From positions 3,286,001 through 3,350,000 of the forward strand of contig NZ_CP061721.1 of assembly GCF_014764445.1 (NCBI RefSeq): a DNA stretch of 64,000 nucleotides, in the 5' to 3' direction. Of the stretch, positions 15,719 to 23,336 are shown one piece after another. The notes beneath the pieces are model-generated. The model searched no databases. It worked only from the letters and a program-made list of their open reading frames with translations, and had not been told where the DNA came from. A program made the position numbers and the translations under genes. This DNA comes from Pseudarthrobacter sp. BIM B-2242. GTDB taxonomy: Bacteria; Actinomycetota; Actinomycetes; Actinomycetales; Micrococcaceae. Every line of letters starts with the position of its first letter. The stretch's first letter is position 1.

Positions 15719-15745
15719 GTGGCCCCCGGCGATGCCGGGGGCCAC
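15719..15745. terminator. Bidirectional hairpin between nnrD and hsp20
   Basis: 12-bp stem GTGGCCCCCGGC / GCCGGGGGCCAC with a GAT loop, between two convergent genes. A 31-bp block from 15720 is repeated identically at 17034. Confidence 0.7.
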
Positions 15746-15754
15746 CGTATGACG

Positions 15755-16177
15755 CTATGCGGAAATCTTGTGTTGCGCTTCCCTGGTCTCGATCTCGATC
15801 TTGCGCGGCTTGGCCTTCTCGGCGACAGGTATCCGCAACGTCAGGACACCGCCGTCGTACGTTGCCTTGACGTTGTCCGCGTCCAGCGTGTCACCGAGGA
15901 TCAGCTGCCGGCTAAAGGTTCCCCTCGGACGCTCGGAGGCGATCAGCTCAATGTCCTTGCCTGCCGGATCCGGCCGCTGGGCCTTGACCGTGAGCACGTT
16001 CCGCTCGATATCGAGGTCAACCGAATCGAGGTTCACCCCGGGCAAATCAAAAGCCACGACGAATTCCTGGTCCTCCCGCCACGCATCCATGGGCATCGCC
16101 GCAGGGTGCGCGGTGGTTCCGAGAACCTGCTGGGCCAGCCTGTCCAGTTCGCGGAACGGATCGGTTCGCATCAGCAT
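15755..16177 (-). CDS. Hsp20/alpha-crystallin small heat-shock protein
   Basis: A 140-aa holdase chaperone. The alpha-crystallin domain covers residues ~40-130, with [28 protein letters not shown] and the A-x-x-x-G-V-L signature ([13 protein letters not shown]). The N-terminal arm [18 protein letters not shown] is typical of actinobacterial Hsp18-type proteins. A good GAGGAGG ribosome site lies before the ATG. Its leader has two nested inverted repeats (16211-16244) likely to control it. It prevents aggregation during heat or envelope stress. Confidence 0.9.
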   Translation of the reverse strand: MLMRTDPFRELDRLAQQVLGTTAHPAAMPMDAWREDQEFVVAFDLPGVNLDSVDLDIERNVLTVKAQRPDPAGKDIELIASERPRGTFSRQLILGDTLDADNVKATYDGGVLTLRIPVAEKAKPRKIEIETREAQHKISA

Positions 16178-16210
16178 GACTTTCCTCCTCGTTGATGTTC
16201 AGCACCTTCA

Positions 16211-16244
16211 TGTCAGCAGATTATCTATGTTTGCTGACATAGAT
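16211..16244 (-). promoter_or_regulatory. Two nested inverted repeats upstream of hsp20
   Basis: Read on the + strand, TGTCAGCA (16211-16218) pairs with TGCTGACA (16232-16239), and ATCTATGT (16223-16230) pairs with ACATAGAT (16237-16244). The two overlap, so they cannot both form at once. They do not resemble the HAIR box of HspR. They lie 33-67 bp upstream of the hsp20 ATG. Confidence 0.55.
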
Positions 16245-16336
16245 TTTTTATAGCACCAAGGCCCAATTGGGCGCAAGCCCGCGTGAGCCCGCGTGAGCAG
16301 ATTTTTCGCCGTCACCCATTGGCCTCTTCCTTTTAG

Positions 16337-16348
16337 TAAGCATGCTTA
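16337..16348. promoter_or_regulatory. TAAGCATGCTTA palindrome upstream of the DUF4383 gene
   Basis: Perfect 12-bp palindrome inside AGTAAGCATGCTTAGC. A close relative (ACTAACCATGCTTACT) lies at 20370 before another small stress-type gene. It could be an operator or a sigma-factor promoter element. The rest of 16245-16507 shows no gene. Confidence 0.4.
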
Positions 16349-16507
16349 GCATAATTAACGGACTGGTTATGAACCCGGCACAAGGCCTGGCAACCAGGGC
16401 GCGCACGCCGGCTCAAAACCCGATCAGGCCGACGGCCCCAACGGTCGCCTGAACAGTTGAGAGAAGTTTTCCCACTGATCCAACAACTCATGACAGGAGC
16501 ACCCGAC

Positions 16508-16972
16508 ATGACCACCAACACCAGCGCAACCAGGACGAACCTCCAGAAGGCAGCCCTTGCGATGGGAGCAGTCTTCCTACTGGTGGGCGTTCTGGGCTTT
16601 ATCCCCGGCATCACCACAAACTATGGGTCGCTGGGCTTCGCCGGGCATGGCTCGGAAGCCCTCCTCCTGGGGATCTTCCAGGTCTCCGTCCTGCACAACA
16701 TCGTGCACTTGCTCTACGGGGCGGCCGGCATCGCGCTGGCGCGCACCCACGGCCAGGCCAAGCTGTACCTTCTCTATGGTGGCGTGGTCTACCTGGTCCT
16801 CTGGCTCTACGGACTGCTGATCGGCCACGACACACCGGCCAACTTCGTTCCGGTTAACACCGCGGACAACTGGCTGCATCTGGTCCTTGGCCTCGTCATG
16901 ATCGGACTTGCCGTACTCCTTGCCAGGAACACGGCCCCGGCCCGGGCTACTGTCCGCGGCGCAGGACGCTAA
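16508..16972 (+). CDS. DUF4383 four-helix membrane protein
   Basis: A 154-aa integral membrane protein with four predicted helices: KAALAMGAVFLLVGVLGFIPG, LGIFQVSVLHNIVHLLYGAAG, LYLLYGGVVYLVLWLYGLLIG and WLHLVLGLVMIGLAVLLA. The N-V-x-H-N-x-V-H-L motif (VLHNIVHLLYG) is characteristic of DUF4383. Function is unknown. ATG 16508 has AGGAG nine bases upstream; a longer frame from 16457 lacks a site. It stands alone behind a palindrome at 16337 and next to hsp20, suggesting stress expression. Confidence 0.8.
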   Translation: MTTNTSATRTNLQKAALAMGAVFLLVGVLGFIPGITTNYGSLGFAGHGSEALLLGIFQVSVLHNIVHLLYGAAGIALARTHGQAKLYLLYGGVVYLVLWLYGLLIGHDTPANFVPVNTADNWLHLVLGLVMIGLAVLLARNTAPARATVRGAGR

Positions 16973-17033
16973 TTACGCCGGGCGTTAGTCACGCGGGGCG
17001 CCATCACCAGGACTAGCCGGCACGGCATAGGGA

Positions 17034-17058
17034 TGGCCCCCGGCGATGCCGGGGGCCA
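17034..17058 (+). terminator. Terminator-like hairpin after DUF4383
   Basis: Stem TGGCCCCCGGC / GCCGGGGGCCA with a GAT loop, 62 bp after the stop. The sequence from 17034 is identical for 31 bp to the hairpin at 15720. The rest of 16973-17265 holds no recognisable gene; a short imperfect stem CTGAACT / AGTTCAG lies near 17240-17261. Confidence 0.6.
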
Positions 17059-17265
17059 CCGTATCGGGAGGGTCGCCCGCAACTGCCGACGCGCGGTCTG
17101 GCGCTGTGGCGTGCCGAAACGGCTAACCGCCCTCAAGAGGCAGATGATAAAGAACGCGTTCGGACTCTCCCGGTACTGCCGTTTTAGCACCACGCAGTGG
17201 ACCGTTCAAGGGCTCCTGGCCGGTAACTTTCAGGACGGACTGAACTGGTCCCGAAAAGTTCAGAC

Positions 17266-17340
17266 CGCGAGAGCGTCCGGGAAAAAGCCACATCAACTGA
17301 GAGAGGGTGTGCCAAAAATCCACATTAACTGAGAGAGCGT
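17266..17340 (-). repeat. 32-bp-period repeat, half array (reverse units)
   Basis: Reverse units end at 17276 (truncated), 17308 and 17340, again 32 bp apart. They are a sequence variant with CAACTGAGAGAG or TAACTGAGAGAG in place of TAAGTGAGAGAG. A G-run follows the outer end. Confidence 0.85.
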
Positions 17341-17442
17341 CCCGGGGGGGGCGGTGCGGGCGCCAAGGCCGAGGCCCTGGGGCGGCTACCCCGGTAGCGA
17401 ACGGGCGGGCCCTTTGTCGGCGGGGGTCTATATATTGAAGGA

Positions 17443-19698
17443 ATGACCCAGACGCCGTTGCAGGATTCCGCCAGCTCCTCCCCCGCTTCCGCAGGGCCGC
17501 AGTCGCCGCCCGCGCCGCCGCAGGCCAAAAAGGTCCGGCATGAGCGGACCCACCACGGCGACACCTTCGTGGACAATTACGAGTGGCTGCGCGAGAAGGA
17601 ATCGGACGAGGTGGTGGACCACCTGAAGGCCGAAAACGCCTACCAGGAGGCGGTCACCGCGCACCAGGAGCCGCTCCGCGAGGCCATCTTCCAGGAGATC
17701 AAGGGCCGAACGCAGGAGACAGACCTGTCTGTCCCGAACCGGAAGGACGGCTGGTGGTACTTCAGCCGCTCGGTGGAGGGCAAGGAGTACGGTATCCAGT
17801 GCCGCGTCCGCGCCCAGGACACCGGCAACCCCGTGGCCGACTGGACTCCCCCGGCGGTGGAGGCCGGCGTCGAGATCCCGGGCGAGGAAGTGCTGCTGGA
17901 CGGCAACGTTGAGGCCGAAGGCAAACCCTTCTTTTCCGTGGGCGGTTCCGCCGTCACCGTGGACGGAAACCTCTACGCCTACGCCGTGGATAACGCCGGC
18001 GACGAACGCTTCACCCTGCACATCAAGGACCTGCGCACGGGTGAGCTGCTGCCGGACGTCATCGAGAACATCTTCTACGGCGTCAGCTTCTCCCCCGACG
18101 GCACCCGCATCTTCTACACCGTGGTGGACGAGTCGTGGCGTCCCTACCAGGTCAAATCGCACGTCCTGGGCACGCCCGTCGCCGACGATGAGGTGATTTA
18201 CCAGGAGGACGACGCCGCCATGTGGCTGGGCTTTGAGCTCTCCTCTGACAGGCGTCACCTCGTGCTGGGGATCGGCTGCTCCGAGTACAGCGAAACGCGG
18301 CTGCTCCGCTTTGATGACCCGACGGCGGAGCTCACCACCGTCATTTCCCGCAACGAGCGCGTCCTCTACGAGGCGGAGCCGTTCCTCCTCGCGGGCCCTG
18401 ACGGCGAAAAGTCCGAGCGGATCCTCATCACGCACAACCGGAACGCCGTGAACTCCATGGTCTCCCTGGTTGACCCGGCCGAGCTCATCAAGCCGCTGGC
18501 CGGGCAGCACTGGAGCACCGTCGTCGAGCATTCCGACGACGTCCGCGTCAACGGTGCCGGCGTGACCTCCACGCACCTGATCGTCTCCGTCCGGAAGGAC
18601 ACCATCGAGCGGGTCCAGGTGATGGGGCTGTCCGGCCTGGGGACACCCACCCCGAAGCCACCCGTGGAGCCGGAGTTCGACGAGGAGCTGTACACGGCGG
18701 GCGTCGGCGGTTCGGACTATGAGGCGCCGGTGATCCGGCTGGGCTACACGTCCTACTTCACGCCGTCGCGCGTGTACGACTTTGTGCTGCCCACCCCGGC
18801 GCAGCCCGCCGGCGAGCTGCTGCTCCGCAAGGAAAGCCCGGTGCTCGGCGGCTACTCCGCCAGCGACTATGTGGCCACCCGGGAATGGGCGGACGCCGCG
18901 GACGGCACACGCATCCCCCTCTCCGTGCTGCGGCACAAGAGCGTCAAGCAGGACTCGACGGCGGCGGGCCTGGTGTACGGGTACGGCTCCTACGAGCTGA
19001 GCATGGACCCCGGTTTCGGCATCGCGCGGCTGTCCCTGCTGGACCGCGGCGTGGTGTTTGTGATTGCGCACATCCGCGGCGGCGGCGAGCTGGGCCGGCA
19101 CTGGTACGAGGACGGCAAGAAGCTGGCCAAGAAGAACACCTTCACCGACTTTGTGGACGCCACGGACTGGCTTGCGGGATCCGGCTGGGTTGATCCGTCC
19201 CGGATCGCCGCACTGGGCGGGTCCGCCGGCGGGCTGCTCATGGGCGCGGTGGCCAACCTGGCGCCGGAAAAGTACGCGGCGATCGTGGCTCAGGTCCCGT
19301 TCGTGGACCCGCTGACGAGCATCCTTGACCCGGAGCTGCCCCTGTCCGCTCTGGAGTGGGAGGAGTGGGGCAACCCCATCACGGACCCGGCCGTCTATGC
19401 CTACATGAAGTCCTACACGCCCTACGAGAACGTGCGCTCCGTTGCGTACCCGAAGATCGCCGCGGTGACCTCCTTCAACGACACGCGTGTCCTTTACGTG
19501 GAGCCCGCTAAGTGGGTACAGGCGCTGCGGTCCACGACGACCGGGACCGAGCCGATCGTGATGAAGATCGAAATGGACGGCGGCCACGGCGGAGCGTCCG
19601 GCCGGTATGTCCAGTGGCGCGAGCGGGCGTGGGACTACGCGTTCATCGCCGACTCCCTCGGCGCCACCGAACTGCTGCCGGGGGCGGGCCTGAAATAG
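17443..19698 (+). CDS. ptrB: Oligopeptidase B / prolyl-oligopeptidase family (S9A)
   Basis: A 751-aa serine peptidase. A seven-bladed beta-propeller (about residues 75-450) precedes an alpha/beta-hydrolase domain. Catalytic motifs are GGSAGGLLMG near residue 590 (Ser), FNDTRVLYVEPAKW (Asp) and GGHGGASGRYVQ near residue 707 (His). The IRGGGELGRHWYEDG and WEEWGNP segments are typical of oligopeptidase B, which cleaves short peptides after Arg or Lys in the cytosol. An Ala/Pro/Ser-rich N-terminus precedes the fold. GAAGGA lies upstream of the ATG. Prolyl oligopeptidase activity is the alternative. Confidence 0.87.
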   Translation: MTQTPLQDSASSSPASAGPQSPPAPPQAKKVRHERTHHGDTFVDNYEWLREKESDEVVDHLKAENAYQEAVTAHQEPLREAIFQEIKGRTQETDLSVPNRKDGWWYFSRSVEGKEYGIQCRVRAQDTGNPVADWTPPAVEAGVEIPGEEVLLDGNVEAEGKPFFSVGGSAVTVDGNLYAYAVDNAGDERFTLHIKDLRTGELLPDVIENIFYGVSFSPDGTRIFYTVVDESWRPYQVKSHVLGTPVADDEVIYQEDDAAMWLGFELSSDRRHLVLGIGCSEYSETRLLRFDDPTAELTTVISRNERVLYEAEPFLLAGPDGEKSERILITHNRNAVNSMVSLVDPAELIKPLAGQHWSTVVEHSDDVRVNGAGVTSTHLIVSVRKDTIERVQVMGLSGLGTPTPKPPVEPEFDEELYTAGVGGSDYEAPVIRLGYTSYFTPSRVYDFVLPTPAQPAGELLLRKESPVLGGYSASDYVATREWADAADGTRIPLSVLRHKSVKQDSTAAGLVYGYGSYELSMDPGFGIARLSLLDRGVVFVIAHIRGGGELGRHWYEDGKKLAKKNTFTDFVDATDWLAGSGWVDPSRIAALGGSAGGLLMGAVANLAPEKYAAIVAQVPFVDPLTSILDPELPLSALEWEEWGNPITDPAVYAYMKSYTPYENVRSVAYPKIAAVTSFNDTRVLYVEPAKWVQALRSTTTGTEPIVMKIEMDGGHGGASGRYVQWRERAWDYAFIADSLGATELLPGAGLK

Positions 19699-19760
19699 GC
19701 GATGACTGGAAAGCCAGCCGAGCCGGCTAGGGGCTGACGTAGGGCTGTCCGGTGGGGCCG

Positions 19761-19781
19761 GATCATCCGCACCGGATGATC
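19761..19781. terminator. Hairpin between convergent genes
   Basis: Perfect 9-bp stem GATCATCCG / CGGATGATC with a 3-nt loop, between the oligopeptidase gene and the convergent SRPBCC gene. Confidence 0.65.
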
Positions 19782-19782
19782 G

Positions 19783-20253
19783 TTAGCCGCCGTTCTGGCC
19801 GTGATCGGGATGCTCGGCCAGCAGGTCCGCGAGCGTCTCCAGGTTGGCCCGGACGGTCCTGCTGTGGGCTTTCTGAACAAACGAATCAGCCAGCTTTCCG
19901 AACACGCCGCCGAGGCCGGAGTCGGCGTCGATGCTGTAGGTCAGGCGTGTCCCCTCGGCGCCCTGTGGCTCCAGGCTGTACGAAATGGTGAAGGTCATGG
20001 GCCCTTCCACGCTCCGGATCACCGTTTTCGACGGCGGCTCGAACTGGATGTTTTCGGTGACCCAGTCGAAGCGCCTGCCCATGATTTTGCTGGTGCCTTT
20101 GAACCGCGTGCCCACTTGGACGGGCCCGTCCCCCACCTGTTCTGCCTGGATAACCGACGAGTCCCAGACGGGGATGTTTGAGGTCTTGGTCAGGAAATCG
20201 AACACTTCCTGAGGCGGGCGGGAGATGAGAACACTTTCCTCGATAACGGCCAC
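19783..20253 (-). CDS. SRPBCC (polyketide cyclase/START-like) family protein
   Basis: A 156-aa helix-grip protein that binds hydrophobic ligands in a cavity. It shows the opening beta strand and helix VLISRPPQEVFDFLTKTSNIPVWDSSV, the central GTRFKGTSKIMGRRFDWVTE, and a long C-terminal helix (ADSFVQKAHSRTVRANLETLADLLAEH). The start is GTG at 20253 with GAGGAG upstream; the frame extends to 20310 without support. Divergent from a small stress-type gene. The ligand is unknown. Confidence 0.78.
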   Translation of the reverse strand: MAVIEESVLISRPPQEVFDFLTKTSNIPVWDSSVIQAEQVGDGPVQVGTRFKGTSKIMGRRFDWVTENIQFEPPSKTVIRSVEGPMTFTISYSLEPQGAEGTRLTYSIDADSGLGGVFGKLADSFVQKAHSRTVRANLETLADLLAEHPDHGQNGG

Positions 20254-20369
20254 GGGATACTCCTCGGCATCGCCTGGTGACGGCACGGCGTGGCCGGCAG
20301 GTAGGCTCAAGCGCCAGTGTGATCGGACCCAACCGCACTGTCAACGGGGCAGGACCCGTGACCAGCGAT

Positions 20370-20385
20370 ACTAACCATGCTTACT
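20370..20385. promoter_or_regulatory. Imperfect AGTAAGCATGCTTACT-type palindrome
   Basis: ACTAACCATGCTTACT shares CATGCTTA with the palindrome at 16337. It lies 43 bp upstream of the DUF2945 gene. A weaker match, AGTAAGTATGCT, is at 35422. Confidence 0.4.
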
Positions 20386-20428
20386 ATTGGTAGCAGCTTG
20401 TTTCTCACCCCGGACCGAAGGAGCAGAC

Positions 20429-20635
20429 ATGTCGCTACGCAAGGGAACCTCCGTGGAATGGAACACGCCCCAGGGACCCACCCACGGGAAGATCGTGGAG
20501 AAGAAGACCAGCGATTTCGAACTGGACGGGAACCAGCACCGGGCCAGCGACGCAGAACCACAGTACGTTGTGGAGTCCGCCAAGACAGGGGCCCGGGCCG
20601 CCCACAAGGCGTCGGCCCTGACCGAGAAGGACTAG
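20429..20635 (+). CDS. DUF2945 (hypervirulence-associated TUDOR domain) protein
   Basis: A 68-aa basic small protein: MSLRKGTSVEWNTPQG, GKIVEKKTSDFELDG and QYVVESAKTGARAAHK match the DUF2945 fold, an SH3/TUDOR-like barrel. Function in bacteria is not established. An AAGGAG ribosome site precedes the ATG. Only 4 bp separate it from the flavoprotein gene, so the two form an operon. Confidence 0.8.
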   Translation: MSLRKGTSVEWNTPQGPTHGKIVEKKTSDFELDGNQHRASDAEPQYVVESAKTGARAAHKASALTEKD

Positions 20636-20639
20636 GGCA

Positions 20640-21842
20640 ATGACCGCCACGGCGCATCACGACGTCCTCGTTATCGGCGGCGGCAACGCCGGAATCTCCC
20701 TGGCGGCACGGCTCCACCGCTACGGCGTGACTGATATCGCCGTCGTCGAACCCAAAGACCACCACCTGTACCAGCCGCTCTTCTCGCACATCGCCGGCGG
20801 CCGGGCGAAAGCGTCCGAGGCGATCCGTTCGCAGGCTTCCGTCACCCCAAAAGGTGTCGAATGGATCCACGACGCAGCCCTGGTTGTCAACGCGGCAGCA
20901 GACACCGTCACGCTGGAGTCCGGCGAGCAGGTCACCTACAACCACCTGGTGGTCTGCCCTGGCATGCAGCTGGACTGGGACAAGATTCCGGGCCTGGCAG
21001 CCGCCGTCCACTCGCCCTTCGGCGCCTCGCATTACGACTTCGAGCTGGCCCCCAAAGCGTGGACCCTGCTCAGCAGCCTCAAGTCCGGCACCGCGGTGTT
21101 CACCATGCCCTCCGGTCCGGCCAAGTGCGCCGGGGCGGCCCAAAAACCCATGTATCTGGCCTGCGATTACTGGAAGGAACACGGAGTCCTCGACAAAATC
21201 CGTGTGGTCATGGTCCAGCCGTACCCGAGCATCTATGGGGTCCCCGGCGTGGACGAGGAACTCAACCGGAAGATCGCCGAATACGGCATCGAGCTGCGCC
21301 TCAACAGCGAACTGACAGCGGTGGACCCGCTCGGACGGACCGTGGTGATCAGCGACAACGCCGCGGGGACCACCGAGGAAATCCGCTATGACGTCCTGAA
21401 CGCTGTTCCCCCGCAGTCGGCACCGGACTGGCTCAAGGCCACGGATCTGCCGGCCCCGGGGAACGACGGCGGATTTGTACAGGTGAACCCGGAGACCCTC
21501 CGGCACGTCCGCTACCCCAACGTGTGGTCGCTGGGCGACGCCGCCGCAACCACTAATTCCAAGTGCGGCGGCGCGCTGCGCAAACAGACCAAGGTGCTGG
21601 CAAAAAACCTCATGGATGCCAGGAAAGGCGCGCCGCTGACAGCGAAGTACAACGGCTACGCGGTGTGCCCGTTCACGGTGTCCGGCTCAACCGTGGTGTT
21701 CGCCGAGTTCGACGCCGACTACCGGCCCATGCCCACCATCCCCAAGATCCCCACATGGAAAGAGAGCCGCGCGTCCTGGGTGGTGGACCGCGACGTCTTC
21801 CCGCAGGTCTACTGGAACCTGATCCTCAAGGGCCGGGCATAG
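20640..21842 (+). CDS. SQR-like FAD-dependent oxidoreductase
   Basis: A 400-aa flavoprotein of the sulfide:quinone oxidoreductase/FCSD group. An FAD Rossmann motif is at the N-terminus (VLVIGGGNAGISLAARL), with PLFSHIAGG as in type II/III SQR. Two cysteines in SQR-like positions are visible: GPAKCAGAAQK near residue 163 and TNSKCGGALRKQ near 305; the flavin-end motif is VWSLGDAA. It probably oxidises sulfide or persulfides and passes electrons to quinone at the membrane. No rhodanese or persulfide dioxygenase gene is nearby. Confidence 0.8.
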   Translation: MTATAHHDVLVIGGGNAGISLAARLHRYGVTDIAVVEPKDHHLYQPLFSHIAGGRAKASEAIRSQASVTPKGVEWIHDAALVVNAAADTVTLESGEQVTYNHLVVCPGMQLDWDKIPGLAAAVHSPFGASHYDFELAPKAWTLLSSLKSGTAVFTMPSGPAKCAGAAQKPMYLACDYWKEHGVLDKIRVVMVQPYPSIYGVPGVDEELNRKIAEYGIELRLNSELTAVDPLGRTVVISDNAAGTTEEIRYDVLNAVPPQSAPDWLKATDLPAPGNDGGFVQVNPETLRHVRYPNVWSLGDAAATTNSKCGGALRKQTKVLAKNLMDARKGAPLTAKYNGYAVCPFTVSGSTVVFAEFDADYRPMPTIPKIPTWKESRASWVVDRDVFPQVYWNLILKGRA

Positions 21843-21848
21843 ATTCCT

Positions 21849-21910
21849 CATCGATTGCTCCGTAAATGCCCTTTTGGACCCTCAAAACGGCGGTTACGGA
21901 GCAATCGATG
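21849..21910. terminator. Long bidirectional hairpin, relative of the one at 23275
   Basis: Perfect 17-bp arms CATCGATTGCTCCGTAA and TTACGGAGCAATCGATG around a 28-nt loop that itself contains CTTTTG / CAAAAC. It separates two convergent genes. Confidence 0.75.
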
Positions 21911-21972
21911 GGATTATCTGTCCCGCGCCCGCCATTCGTCCTCGAGGATCGCGTAGACCACTTCCGTTGAGG

Positions 21973-23157
21973 TCAGCTTTGGGCCGGGTCCAGCGGGACC
22001 GGAACGATCGGCTGATCGTTCGCCGTCAGGTCAATGCCAAAGTCTTTGGCGAAAACGAGCCGCGTGTCCTTGTAGACTCCGGGGTGGCCCTCGTCCAGTT
22101 CGAAGACGCGGGCGCCACGCAGCCGGTTCCGCTCGGCGCCGTCCAGCCCGTAGGCCCCAAATCCCGTTCCCGGACCGTAGCCAAGCTGCACGCCGTAATA
22201 GTCACCGACGTAGGTGTTGACGTGGTCGTGCCCCACGAAGTACCCCCGGACGTCCCCGCGCTCCAGGAAAGCGTTGAACAACCCGGAGTTGAAGGGTCCC
22301 GGGCACTCGTCCTCATTGCGCTCGCCGACGATGCTGTGCTTGGCGACGGCGCGGGCGTGATCTGCTTCAGTACGCGAGTCGATGCTGGCGAACCACATGT
22401 TGCGGTGCTCGTGCAGGGCGATGTGGCCCCACATCAGGGAGGGGATTTTCTTGCCGTACTTCTGCTCCGTGGCGATGGACTGGTTCCGGTACCAGGTGAC
22501 TTGGTCCATGCGTACCCAGTCCCAGTCGGGGTAACCTTCAAAGTCCTGGCCGTTGATGGCGTCCGGCGCGTACCGGCCGGTGTCAATGAGCCAGAGGCCG
22601 AAGACAGGATCCTTGGATCGCGAGGACTGGACCAGCAGCTGCGAGTTGGACGTACCGGTCAGGCCCGGCACCGAGTCGGCGTTGACGTTGTGGGCGTAAC
22701 TCTGCAGGAATTGAAGCATCCTGGCTTCGGTCGTCCCCGTCCGCTGCGCGGAATCCTCGTCATGGTTGCCGAACGTGATGGCCCACGGAATCCGGCGGCT
22801 TTCCATCGGTTTGACCACGTGGTTGAGCGCCTGTTTGACGTCCAGCTCCGAGTCGCATCCGCCGTTGATGACATCGCCATTGATCACCACGAAGTCCGGC
22901 TTCTCCGCATCCAGGGTCCGGTCCATGAGCTCTATGGTGCGGCGGTCCGTCTGTTCGTCATCCTGCGTGTCGTTGAACTGCACCACTTTGAACGTGCCGT
23001 CCGGGCGGAAGGCAAGCGTGGGTTTGGGCGCCTTCGCGCCGGGGGCAGCCTTGCCCGCGGCTGCAGCGGACACTGTGATTCCCAGCGCCCCGAGCGTTCC
23101 GGCTGCCGCCAGGGCCGCTCGCCTGCTGAGTGTGGGCTGGTTGATGCGTGAAGTCAC
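21973..23157 (-). CDS. Tat-exported metallophosphoesterase
   Basis: A 394-aa calcineurin-like phosphoesterase. The N-terminus has a twin-arginine signal (LSRRAALAAAGTLGALGITVSAAAA). Metal-binding motifs follow in order: FNDTQDDE, INGDVINGG, TFGNHDED, GHIALHEH and FVGHDHVN, the last being the GHxH block. It resembles secreted PhoD/purple-phosphatase-like enzymes that release phosphate from esters outside the cell. The GTG start at 23157 has GAGAGG five bases upstream; the frame extends to 23187 without support. Confidence 0.85.
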   Translation of the reverse strand: MTSRINQPTLSRRAALAAAGTLGALGITVSAAAAGKAAPGAKAPKPTLAFRPDGTFKVVQFNDTQDDEQTDRRTIELMDRTLDAEKPDFVVINGDVINGGCDSELDVKQALNHVVKPMESRRIPWAITFGNHDEDSAQRTGTTEARMLQFLQSYAHNVNADSVPGLTGTSNSQLLVQSSRSKDPVFGLWLIDTGRYAPDAINGQDFEGYPDWDWVRMDQVTWYRNQSIATEQKYGKKIPSLMWGHIALHEHRNMWFASIDSRTEADHARAVAKHSIVGERNEDECPGPFNSGLFNAFLERGDVRGYFVGHDHVNTYVGDYYGVQLGYGPGTGFGAYGLDGAERNRLRGARVFELDEGHPGVYKDTRLVFAKDFGIDLTANDQPIVPVPLDPAQS

Positions 23158-23274
23158 TGTTACCTCTCGTTGCGGTGACGGCCGCAATATCGTGCGGCCT
23201 TACTGCCGAGACGATAGAGAGGCCAAGCATCCAGCCCAGGAACTGACAGTGAACGAAAGGTGCCCGCGTAATCC

Positions 23275-23336
23275 CATCCACTGGTCCGTAAGCGCCGTTT
23301 TGGGCGGCCAAAACGGCAGTTACGGAGCAGCGGATG
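23275..23336 (-). terminator. ackA terminator hairpin, relative of the one at 21849
   Basis: Arms CATCCACTGGTCCGTAA and TTACGGAGCAGCGGATG (two mismatches), continued by GCCGTTTTGG / CCAAAACGGC around a 4-nt loop. The right arm includes the last ackA codons and its TAA. Confidence 0.75.

Noticed and set aside
16211-16244. HspR HAIR element before hsp20
   Set aside because: HAIR is CTTGAGT-N7-ACTCAAG; neither repeat here matches.
17428-19587. 719-codon antisense frame opposite the oligopeptidase gene
   Set aside because: It is a GC-rich shadow frame; the sense frame has complete catalytic motifs and the antisense one has none.
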